A stretch of DNA of 64,000 nt from Hemicordylus capensis (taxonomy: Eukaryota > Chordata > Lepidosauria > Squamata > Cordylidae): the NCBI RefSeq assembly GCF_027244095.1, contig NC_069669.1:10690501-10754500 (forward strand), in the 5' to 3' direction. The number at the start of each line of letters is the position of its first letter. Position 1 is the first letter of the stretch. Shown here piece after piece: positions 1-10,117 of this stretch. The notes beneath the pieces are model-generated. The model did no database searches, was not told the origin of the DNA, and was given only the letters and a program-made list of their open reading frames with translations. Position numbers and translations under genes: made by a program.

Positions 1-97
1 CAGCATTTTTTTTTTTAAGACTCTCCACTTTATGGTGATATAAGGGGAAATGTGCAGGCAGTATTCTATTCAAGGGTTCATCAAGGAGTCAACTGGT

Positions 98-345
98 CAG
101 GGCGGCCCTTTCATGAGGCAAAGTGAGGCAGTTGCCTAGGCGGCAGATTATTGAGGCACTAGTTGGGTAACAAGATGCCTCCTGCTGCCATTGGAGCAGC
201 TTTGGGGGACCAGTTAACCCTTGCAGGCTTTGTGGGGACCACTTCTCCTCACATTCCTCTCAGAGTTTTCTCCTGGAAAACCTCTCACAAAGGAGAGCCC
301 ACAAATGCATGAGGCAGGCTGCTCCCCTGTCAAACATCTCTACGA
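98..345 (+). mobile_element. DNA-transposon remnant (CAGGGCGGCCC type)
   Basis: The stretch begins CAGGGCGGCCCTTTCATGAG. The same start recurs in reverse orientation near 14383, so the two are copies of one family with hAT-like ends. The right end is not clear. Confidence 0.4.
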
Positions 346-1325
346 CACTTAGGAAATCCCCCTAATTTCTAGCCAAAATCTATTTCCTTGTAATTTCAAC
401 CCCTTGGTTCTAGTCCTACCCTCAGGGACAACCAAGAACACAGACTTCAGAGACTTGAAAATGGCGTCCCCAGTTTCTCTGTGCATTTTGGAGATCTGGG
501 CTATTGGGTCTTGTTTCCCAAGCAGGGCCGATGATGGGCCCACGGGGCCCAACAGAGGACGTTATGATGGTCATATAGTTCAGCGGAGCACTAGGGGAAA
601 AGCCTTCTTATAGCTTTTGAATGTGATATGTTTACATTCTGGTCAGCAAGATCTCTGCGCAGTGCATCTGGTGATTTACGTTGCAAACAGATGTTTGTGT
701 GAACAGTTCTTATAGGCTTGTTTATCCCATTTAGATACATGGACACTATATAAAAACAATCTTATTGCAGAGCAACTGTAGCCTGCGCTTGACCTTTCAA
801 AATAAATACTCTTTTTCCGTTCTAGAAATTCTGATCATTTGCTGCCAAGGGGATAATTTCTTTGGTCGGGACTGAATGGCCACTTAATCAACATTTTAAT
901 TTTACTTTCTTGACCTGTTGCCAGGTTGCATAGAGGTAATCTTGTGGGGTGGGGCAGATCCAACTGAATCGCCTTGTAATTTGCAAAGATGTATGTGCTG
1001 TTAAATTACAAATGCATGAAGCATTGCAGCGTGGTGATTATATTTGTGGTGTATGCGTGTCCTATGAACACTTGCACAGAATCTTGCCATCTGGAGAGCA
1101 GTCTCTCAAGAATACCCATGTCGGTGACTGATGGGGCAGAATGGAAAGGGGGCACTTTTCACAAATATTTTCAGCAGTATCAGAAGGCGTCCCCCTCTTT
1201 TGGGGCTTTGGGGGACACTGCATCTAAAGAGGGCCAAAGCATTTGCCACAGTAGCCCTGATCAGACATTTGAAACGAAACTGCTGTGCATCATTTCAGCA
1301 CAGTTTTCAGAACAGTTTCAGGGAG
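346..1325. other. No gene or known repeat recognised
   Basis: Only short ORFs are present. I see no repeat family, exon or regulatory motif I can support. Confidence 0.4.
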
Positions 1326-1634
1326 GAAGGTGAGCTAGTCTCATGGTAGCAAGCATGAATTGCCCCCTGTGCTAAGGAGGGTCCACCCTGGTTTGCATCT
1401 GAATGGGAGACTACATGTGTGAGCACTGTAAGATCTTCCCCTTAGAGGATGGGGCTGCTTTGGGAAGAGAACCTGCCTGCTTGCATGCAGAAGGTTCCAA
1501 GTTCCCTACCTGACATCTCCAAGCTAGGGCTAGAGAGACTCCCACCTGCAACCTTGGAGAAGCTGCTGCCAGTCTGTGTAGACAATACTGAGCTAGATGG
1601 ATCAATGGTCTGACTCAGTAGAAGGCAGCATCCT
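1326..1634 (+). mobile_element. SINE with 5S-rRNA-like head
   Basis: The head carries AGCTAAGCAGGGT-like and GAATGGGAGAC motifs of 5S rRNA. A degenerate tRNA-Ala-like block and the shared tail (TGAGCTAGATGG, CTGACTCAGTA) follow. It is nearly full length. Confidence 0.85.
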
Positions 1635-2015
1635 ATGAATGAATGAATGAATGAATGAATGAATGACTTTATTACAGTCATTGACCAGCAACCAGCAAAT
1701 AAAAATAAAAGTAACGATCAAGATGAAACAAAATCAATCAGATCAAAACAACAGAGCTCGATAACAGAGCATCAGAGTATATAGAGATCTCAGTTCCAAT
1801 TAATCAGTTGCTCCCATCTCAGTTTACAAGTTACCGCACAGGATCTTGCTTCCCCAGCTGTAATGGCTATATACTGGTCTGCCAGAACGAAGGAGATAGA
1901 GTATTCTTCCGATCGACCTGGCATATTTGTTAAAAGTGGCTCCATCCAGGCAATAAAAAGGTCCCAATAATATGAACAATATAGAAGAACATGTGAAATG
2001 GTTTCAATATTCAAG
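1635..2015 (-). mobile_element. LINE 3-prime end with (CATT)n tail
   Basis: The minus strand carries an ORF2 C-terminal fragment with ETISHVLLYC (remnant of a CCHC finger) at 1790-2014, then a short 3-prime UTR ending in CTGTAATAAAG and a CATT repeat at about 1637-1664. The repeat abuts the SINE end exactly. The clade is uncertain (R4, CR1 or L2 type). Confidence 0.65.
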
Positions 2016-2235
2016 AGCCCCTGGTGGTGCAGTGGTAAAACTGCCGCCCTGTAACCAGAAGGTTACAAGTTCGATCCTGACCAGGGGCTCAAGGTTGACT
2101 CAGCCTTCCATCCTTCCAAGGTCGGTAAAATGAGTACCCAGAATGTTGGGGGCAATATGCTAAATCATTGTAAACTGCTTAGAGAGCTCCGGCTATAGAG
2201 CGGTATATAAATGTAAGTGCTATTGCTATTGCTAA
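2016..2235 (+). mobile_element. MIR-like SINE with L2 tail
   Basis: A tRNA-like head (GGTGGTGCAGTGGTAAAACT) is followed by GGTCGGTAAAATGAGTACCC and an L2-like end (GAGCGGTATATAAATG). The same family appears reversed at 9179-9403. Confidence 0.8.
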
Positions 2236-2499
2236 TATTGCCCGAACCGCATGGACAAAGCTGGTTCTTGAGCGGTATTTTCTTAAATCTGTCATCTAAG
2301 ATGGCAGAAGGAAGGGCATTAAATCACACCAGCGAGAAAGCTCTCCTCTGATTTAGACTGGTCAAATTTGTGAGGTATGCAGCTGGCTGAGGGTAGTTTG
2401 GGAAGCCATCTGGAATGCTACTAGAGGCTACAGAACTTAGATCAACTTGCTTCTCCATATCCACTATTCGTTGCTTAAGAATTTCTTTGGCAGCATCAT

Positions 2500-2641
2500 G
2501 GTAAAGTGTGTTGTCGAATCAGGGTCGACTCCTGGTGCCCACAGAGCCCTGTGGTTGTCTTTGGTAGAATACAGGATGGGTTGACCATTGCCTCCTCCTG
2601 CGCAGTCTGAGATGATGCCTTTCAGCATCTTCCTATATCTT
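2500..2641 (-). mobile_element. SINE with Bov-B-like tail, 3-prime part
   Basis: This is the reverse copy of the family seen whole at 9722 and 28418. It contains GTCGACTCCTGGTG, TAGAATACAGG and GACCATTGCCTCCTCC, resembling the Bov-B/Bov-tA 3-prime end. Confidence 0.75.
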
Positions 2642-2727
2642 CCTGGTGATGGGCCACTGTGTGGAACAGGATGCTGGACTAGATGGGTTTCCTTGGGCCT
2701 GATCCAGCAGGGCTGTTCTTATGTAAG
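2642..2727 (+). mobile_element. CR1-like LINE 3-prime end
   Basis: It ends in GGATGCTGGACTAGATGGG and GATCCAGCAGGGCTGTTCTT, the terminal block also seen at 36050-36108 and 39200-39285. It directly abuts the Bov-B-tailed SINE, so one element truncated the other. Confidence 0.7.
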
Positions 2728-3118
2728 TAACAAACTATTTAAATAAAAGAAAATAAAATCTTGGGTCAGCTCTGCACGAGTGTGACTGTCGAGGATAATC
2801 CCTCACTGGGATCCTCTCTCTCCCCATCCCAGTTCAGCTTGTAGCCACAGTGGATGATGCCTTCTGGATGCAGCCCTGCAGAAGAACCATCCTCTCCCAG
2901 GGCCCTCTGCTCGTTTCATCCACAAAGCATCGCCTGCTGCCTGCGTAGCTGAGGCAACCTCAGCTCTGTGGCTAACTGGGCTTTGGGCACCTCTGCCATG
3001 GACCGCTTGGCCTCTCTCCCCTGTTGCTATGGCTACAGCCATTTTGCATCATCCAGCTCTCTAATCATCCTATTCCAGCACACAGTGGACTGTTGATCAG
3101 ATTAGGTGGCAGACACAG

Positions 3119-3120
<2 letters not shown>

Positions 3121-3158
<38 letters not shown>
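3121..3158. repeat. (GA)n microsatellite
   Basis: An uninterrupted GA run of about 34 nt passes into GA-rich sequence. Confidence 0.95.
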
Positions 3159-3159
<1 letters not shown>

Positions 3160-3403
3160 GGTGACGTGGCTGTTTGGCAGCTGGAGATTTAACCCTCTCT
3201 GCGGGAGATGGAGGGAGGGACGGAGGGGACTTTCACACAGAGGGCCTGCAGATAATAGTTCTTCTGGAATTTAGAAAGAGGCACAGACACACCATTGAGA
3301 GGGGACGGGAAAGGGCAGGGTTTACCTGTATTTCAGACCATATGTGATTGTTTCTTCAGAGTCCTCCTATACTGGCTGCTGACCCAGTGGTTCTACATAG
3401 TGC

Positions 3404-3592
3404 ATAGCTAGGCACAGCATCTGCTTTGCATGCAGAAGGTCCCAGGTTCAATCCCTGGCAGCATCTTCAGGTAGGGCTGGGAAAGACTCCTGCCTGAAAC
3501 CTCGAAGAAGCTGCTGCCAGTCAGTGTAGACAAGACTGACCTAGATGGACCAAGGGTCTGGCTCAGTAGAAGGCAGCTTCTTATGTTCAAAT
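3404..3592 (+). mobile_element. tRNA-Ala-derived SINE
   Basis: It carries a CTTTGCATGCAGAAGG anticodon-arm region, box B-like GGTTCAATCCC and the shared tail ending GGCAGCTTC. The 5-prime end is truncated. Confidence 0.85.
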
Positions 3593-3593
3593 G

Positions 3594-3806
3594 ATGGGGA
3601 GGAGCCCCAGTGTTGTGGAAGAGTATCTTCTTTGTATGCAGAAAGTTCCAGGTTCAATCCCTGGAATCACTTCCAGGTAAGGCTGGGAAAGACCCCTGCC
3701 TGAAATCTCTGAGAGCCTCTGCCAGTCAGAGGACACAATACTGACCTAGAGGGACCAATCGTCTGACTCTATATAAAGCAGCTTCCTATGTTCTATGTTG
3801 TATTAG
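3594..3806 (+). mobile_element. tRNA-Ala-derived SINE, second copy in tandem
   Basis: This copy begins within 2 nt of the end of the previous SINE and has the same blocks, ending GCAGCTTCCTATG. The pair forms a head-to-tail array. Confidence 0.83.
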
Positions 3807-3829
3807 GCAGGTTCAGATAATCCTCTAAA

Positions 3830-3975
3830 CCAATTCTCTAAACTTTGGCCTTCCAGTTTTTGTTGGACTACAAACTCCCATCACCCCTGACAACTGGCCA
3901 TTGTGGCTTGGGATGATGGGAATTGTCATCCAATAGCAGATGGAGGGCTGAAGTTGCCCAGCCCTGCTCTAAACA
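3830..3975. mobile_element. Palindromic hAT-type MITE, decayed
   Basis: The arms carry TTGGACTACAAACTCCCATC and its inverted partner around a short centre. This is the same fold as many MITEs in the window, but with worn ends. Confidence 0.6.
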
Positions 3976-4517
3976 AACAATGAAATAAAGCAAAAGATCC
4001 ACTATTACCCACAATAAATTTGCATGACTATGACTGTTATGTATGTGCCGCTTTCCAGCAAAGAGTTCTTGAAGTGATTTACACAGAAAAATAATTATAA
4101 GGAAAAAATCCTTATTATTTTGGATTGGGTAGAAGAACGAACGTAATGTACATTTTATATCATTCCAAAAAGGTTCATCTCATTCCAAAAATCAAATCTT
4201 CATAAATATGTAGATGAAAATAGAATTAAATGACATATTCTAACATATGTTTCATATATATGTTGACATATGCTAATATATGTCTCATAAAGGCACAGAA
4301 TACATTTTGATTAAATGTCTTCATCAGAGGTTGCTGTGAAACTTGAAATCATGTCAAAATCCAGTAAGCCCGCAATCTCCGCCCCCACAGGAGCCGCTGA
4401 ATCATCCAACTGGTATATTCCTGGTCATCTCTTTCTAATGTAGGTCACACACACAAAACCTGCTGTCCAGCTCCTTACACCCCTGTATCTTACTGCATAG
4501 AACCTTTTGAATCTCAT

Positions 4518-4841
4518 GGGTGCTTTCCAGATTGCGAGCCTTACATTGCAAAAAGCGGTGTATACTGCAATGTTTTGTGGCGCCGAATTCAAACTGGAGT
4601 AGAGCTCCATTGTAAGGGGGCAAGCCTCCTACAACAGGCAAATACAACTTTTTTTTAAAAAAAATGCAGATGCGATGTTATAGAGCTTTGACGGAGCAAT
4701 AGAACCCAAAAGAAGGCACCATAAATAGGAATGGAGCCTTCCTTACAACACAAGGGCTGAGATGTCAAAACACAGGCAATACGGAAACACACTTAAGAGA
4801 CCCGTTTTGATACTGTGATAGCGTACAATCTGGAAAGCGCA
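4518..4841. mobile_element. DNA-transposon-like element with terminal inverted repeats
   Basis: GCTTTCCAGATTGCGAGC near 4522 is matched by an inverted copy reading AATCTGGAAAGCG near 4828-4839. No transposase frame is present, so it is non-autonomous. Confidence 0.5.
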
Positions 4842-4896
4842 ATGGCTTTGTCAGACTAAGGGCGGCTTCACACGATCTGCTGAAAGCAAGGAAAGG

Positions 4897-5060
4897 TCTG
4901 GATATAAATACGATAAATACTTATATACCGTTTTTCAACAGAAGTTCCCCAAGCGGTTTACATAAAGGTAAAGCATGCTGTCGAGTCGGTGTCGACTCCT
5001 AGAGACCACCAACCCTGTGGTTGTCTTTGGTAGTATACAGGAGGGGTTTACCCTTGTGGC
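4897..5060 (-). mobile_element. L2-like 3-prime end followed by Bov-B-tailed SINE fragment
   Basis: TTATATACCGTTTTTCAACA and AAGCGGTTTACAT are the reversed L2 end. From about 4968, GTCGAGTCGGTGTCGACTCC and GGTAGTATACAGGAGGGG belong to a Bov-B-tailed SINE. Confidence 0.65.
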
Positions 5061-6124
5061 GATGCAGCAGCGAGCCCTACAAACCTCCTCTCGGCGCTCG
5101 ACACTGCTTGTGTGAAGCGCCTCCATGAGTGCAATGGGTTGTAGGGTCATTTCTCCTGCAGATTTCAGCTGGCCTGGGAGTGACCCCTCTCCCCACTCCA
5201 GTCTCTCCTGCCACATGGTGTTGCACAGGAAGAGAAAACTAGCCTGGGAATGGGAAGTAGACTGCAAGGTTTGCTCTAATCCAAAAGAAGGTCTGTATTT
5301 TCTAAGAGGAATCCGGCCCATTTTCTGAAGAAGTCCGAAGAAGTCCAACAAGGTTTAATATTAAGATAAATAGATGAATAACAGTAATTACTTTGCTTCT
5401 GTAAATGTTGAACATATAGCAGAATCCTCGCTCCTTTCTGAAGGGTTTTTTGCCAGCCCTTTCTTCCTTCAAACTAGCTAGAGTCAATCCTGGCAGCTAA
5501 CTCTGGATTTCAAGAGTGCTGGTGTTTCTGGGAGTGGAAGAAGGCATGCTAATTCACCCTACCCTGAAAGGAGGGCTCCGTTTTTGTGAACTCTGTCGCA
5601 GGTGGAGAAAATTGGGGCATTTTGGCACATGCCACAATCAAGGATGGTTATTACAGTCAGGGAGTTTCCTGGGATTTCTGCCCTCCTGGGATAAATGGTG
5701 AGGATGTTTGACCTCGTTTGAGTGTTTTCCATCCTTCACCGCCTGTTTGCAGGCTAGAGATCACAATGAACAATAAAAAGCACATCAGGATAATTACTTT
5801 GCTGCTCTAATTATGCGTGAGCAGCGGTGGGTTGGGGGAAAGGGGAGGGGGTGAGGATTTATTTAAGTATAATTGAATTTTTACTCCCCAGTTTTCGGGG
5901 AAGTCATTCATGACAGGCCAACCCTGACTCCGTTTAGCCTTGCGTAAGCGCTAAGCTTAAGCGAGGAATGGTGTCCTCTGGATTTGTGCTGGTGTTTGGG
6001 GCAGAATTTACGTGCCCAAGGGCTGGTCATGTGACTCCCTTCCCTTCCCCACTGCTTTATTGTCTCTCGGACAAAGCAGAATGGTGTCACACTGGATTGG
6101 AACTGGGCATCTCCAGAAGGCAAG
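5061..6124. other. Upstream region of the first coding exon; no repeat recognised
   Basis: No CpG island or TATA box is evident. If 6125 is the true start, the promoter and 5-prime UTR should lie here. Otherwise they lie upstream or outside the window. Confidence 0.4.
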
Positions 6125-6171
6125 ATGCCCGCCATCTCGGTCCTCTACAAAGGAGCCATCATAATTAGCAG
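6125..6171 (+). CDS. STXBP4-like exon 1 (first coding exon, start uncertain)
   Basis: The ATG at 6125 opens [15 protein letters not shown] and the exon ends in AG before GTAATG, in phase 2. It joins exon 2 without a frame break. No good acceptor or CpG island is seen just upstream, so this may be the true start or the 3-prime part of a longer exon. Confidence 0.65.
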
Positions 6172-9100
6172 GTAATGGCTCAGAGCAGACTTGAATGGAG
6201 CTTGAGGTTATGCTGGTGCATTGTTGGGCTGGATAGTTTGAGGGACAGGTGTGGGCATGAAATAGTGCAGCTGTTCTCCGGATCCTTGCTCTCTAGTCTT
6301 TGACTTTGGCAAACCACTGCCCTGTGTTGTTTTGCCTTGAGATAGTGTTAGTAGTGTGACTTGCTACCACTTATCACTCCTCAAGGTTGAGCTCCTTCTT
6401 CAGGGTCTCTGGAAGCTAAATCTCTGGGTGGGTGGGTGCATCTTCTCTTCAGTGCATGTGTACATAAATGCATGTGCAAAAAATCCAGAAGAATTTACTG
6501 CAGCTCAGTGGCAGAGCATCTGCTTTGCATGCAGAAGGTCCCAGGTTCAATCCCTGGCAGCATTTCCAGGTAGGGCTTGGAAGGACCCCTGTTTGAACCC
6601 CTGAAGAGTTGCTGCTAGTCAGTGTAGACAATACTGAGCTAGACAGACCAGGGGTCTGATTCAGCATAAGGCAGCTTCCTATGTTCCTGTGTTATGTACC
6701 CTGGAAATAAGGGTAAGGAGTACCTGTCACAGTACATCAGCTGTGATGCATGTCTGTGAGGAAACTTATGACATTCCAAACCAAAGGAGAGGAGAGCTAG
6801 TCTTGTGGTAGCAAACATGACCTGTCCCCTTAGCTAAACAGGGTCCACCCTGGTTGCATGTGAATGGGAGACATGATGTGTGAGCACTGGAAGAGATTCC
6901 CCTCCGAGGATGGAGCCGCTCTGGGAAGAGCATCTAGGTTCCAAGTTCCCTCCCTGGCAGCATCTCCAAGAGAGGGCTGAGAGAGACTCCTGCCCATAAC
7001 CTTGGAAAGGCTGCTGCCAGTCTGGGTAGACATTACTGAGCTAGATGGACCAAGGGTCTGGCTCAGTATATGGCAGCTTCCTTTGTTCCTAAAGGTACAA
7101 AATCAGCAGTATCTGTGGAGGCTTGTGAAGCTATCATCAATACTCCTTTCATGTAGATGTAGTGGGCTTATGTGCAAACTAATTCATGTTTACAAAACGT
7201 ATTCTTGTTTTCCGAAATCTTTGTTTATGTGGACTTTACAGTATATGTGGATTTTCTACAAGTTGATTTTTTTTAATTCAGTCATGCATAGTTGCAAATA
7301 CCTTTGGATATATGGTTTATGTCTAACATCAGTTCTGCCTGTTATGGTGGGATATTAACTGTTGCTTTAATATAGTTGGGGTCTGTTTGTTCTATATTCA
7401 CCTGGTATACAGATCTCAATACACATTGTGTTATTTGGGAGTTGTAGTCCAACAACATCTGGGGACTCCAGCTGGGAACCCTTGCCCTGGAGAGACTCTT
7501 GGCCTAATCCAGTATAGCACTTCATATGCTTAGCACTGAGACCCACTGTCCATAAAAGCATGCTTTCATCCTGGTTTCTGCTTTCAGGACACTAATGGGA
7601 CCATATGGAATGGACCGGATTGTGCATTGCATTGACTTCTACGACTGCGCCAATGGACTGGGTGAGTTGTGCCATGTTTAGTGCCAAGACCACTGTGGTA
7701 TGTGCAAATAATGGGACTGGGGAATCTTGAGCTCCTAAGGTTGCATCTGCCTTGCAACTACAGCATCTTGAGAAATCACTTCAAAAAGCTCCTCCAGCTG
7801 TAGCAGGTCCATCATTAGTTCATAATTTCCTCTCTCTCTCTCTCCCTCCCATTTTTTGGTAGTACTTTTCTAGGAATGTTGAATTTTCACAAGCTTGTGC
7901 TTGTGCATCGTGCTGCACTAAATATTCGGAGGAAACCCAGCATAACTGCCAGGGGTTGCTTTACTAGTGCTGTACATAAGAACAGCTCTGCTGGATCAGG
8001 CCCAAGGCCAATCAAGTCCAGCATCCTGTTTCACACAGTAGCCCACCAGATGCTTCTGGAAAGCCCACAAGCAAAAGGTTAAGGCATGCCCTCTCTCTTG
8101 CTGTTGCTTGCCTGCAACTGGTGTTTAGAAGCATAGTGCCTCCGCAGCTGGAGGTGGCCTTTAGCTACCAGACTGGTAGCCATTGATGGACCTGTCCTCC
8201 ATGTAGTGTGTGGATTCTGTGATTCAGGTCTTGGACCCAAGTTCAGGATTTCTCCAATGGTAAGTGTGAGTCAAGATCACTTGTCCAGGAAATTGCCTGG
8301 TCCCAGAATTTATCAAGGAAGTTGGGGAGGGTCCCAATGCCGAAATTGAACCTCAAAGATACAGTAGAATTGTTGCTGTTGCTAAACTCAACTCATTTCC
8401 AGTGGATATTCTTCTTTGGGGCACTGATGAGGCGAAGCAGCCTCCTCCATTATCTCAGAGTAATTCCAAACTTTAGAGATAATACTCTAGAGATAATAAT
8501 TTATTTATTTATTTTTTTTAAAAAAACCCACTTCTGGTGCATCTTGGAGTCTTCCTTTCCTATTTCCCCAAGTCCACTCGGCTTGTTCTCATCATCCTCA
8601 TCTGGGTTTGAGCAGCAGCCTGCCAGGGTCTGAGAGCCAGATCCTGATCGGCAATTGTGTAACCCCTCCAAAAAGGACAGAGGTGGGGCGAGTGATGGTG
8701 TGGGAGCTGGAAGCCAGGTTAGATGGGGACACCCAACCCAGATTCTGTCTCCAGCATTTGACCGAGCATGGACAAAAAGCTGTCCTTGCCAGCTCCCGCC
8801 TCTCATCACTCTCCTCCTCCAACTTGTTCTTTGGGTTTACATGACCATGGGTTGGGAGCACACCCAGCTTTCTTACCTAGCTGAGGGTCATGGGAACCAG
8901 CCTAATGAGTGAAAACCCAGGAGGGCCTCTCAGATCTTTTAGGTAGGGAGGAGTCCCATGGATCTATCTATCCCAGGACTAGCAACGATAGAACCAACAG
9001 GTTCTTGGGGAAAGGTCTGGCCAGCTCTGCACCCCCCCCCCGCAAATACCTTTACCTGGAGATGCTGGGGGTTGAAGCTGGATCCTTATGTATGTGAAGC

Positions 9101-10081
9101 GTGTGCATTGCAAAGTCTGAGTTCTGACCCTGAGACATTGGCTCCATCTCATTGCTCACTGGGATCTCTCCATGGTCCTGTAGCAATAGCACTAGCAATA
9201 GCACTTACATTTATATACCGCTCTATAGCCGGAGCTCTCTAAGCGGTTTACAATGATTTAGCATATTGCCCCCAACATTCTGGGTACTCATTTTACCGAC
9301 CTCGGAAGGATGGAAGGCTGAGTCAACCTTGAGCCCCTGGTCAGGATCGAACTTGTAACCTTCTGGTTACAGGGCGGCAGTTTTACCACTGCGCCACCAG
9401 TGTAGACCCCTGGAACGTAGGAAGCTGCCATATTCCAAGTCAGACCCTTGGTCCATCTAGCTCAGTATGGTCTACTCAGACTGCCATTGGCTTCTCCAAG
9501 GCTGCAGGCAGGAATCTCTCTCAGCCCTATCTTGGAGATGCCAAGGAGGGAACTTGGAACCTTCTGCATGCAAACATGAAGATGCTCTTCCCAGAGTGGC
9601 CCAGTCCTCTAAGGGGAATATCTTACAGTGCTCACATGTGTAGTCCCCCTTTCAGATGCAAAGCAGGGAAGGCCCTGCTTAGCAAAGGGGACAAGTCATG
9701 CTGGCTACCACAAGACTAGCCACCCAATAGCGCAGCGGGGAAGTAACTTGCCTAGCAAGCCAGAGGTTGCCGGTTCGTGTCCCCGCTGGTATGTTTTCCA
9801 GACCATGGGAAACACCTATATCGGGCAGCAGCGATACAGGAAGATGCTGAAAGGCCATCATCTCATACTGCATGGCAGGAGGCAATGGTCAACCCCTCCT
9901 GTATTCTACCAAAGACAACCACAGGGCTCTGTGGTCGCCAGGCGATGACACCGACCCGACTGCACAACTTTACTTTACCACAAGACCAGCTGTCCTCCCG
10001 CATTCTAGAGATCAATTCTTGTAAGGTGGCTGAATCAATGCCTGCTTCCCCCGGACATGTGTACAGAACTTCCAGCTTGAA

Positions 10082-10117
<36 letters not shown>

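Noticed and set aside
6449-6667. tRNA genes in the SINE heads
   Set aside because: Box A and box B are visible, but the acceptor stems do not close and the heads continue into SINE bodies, so these are SINEs.
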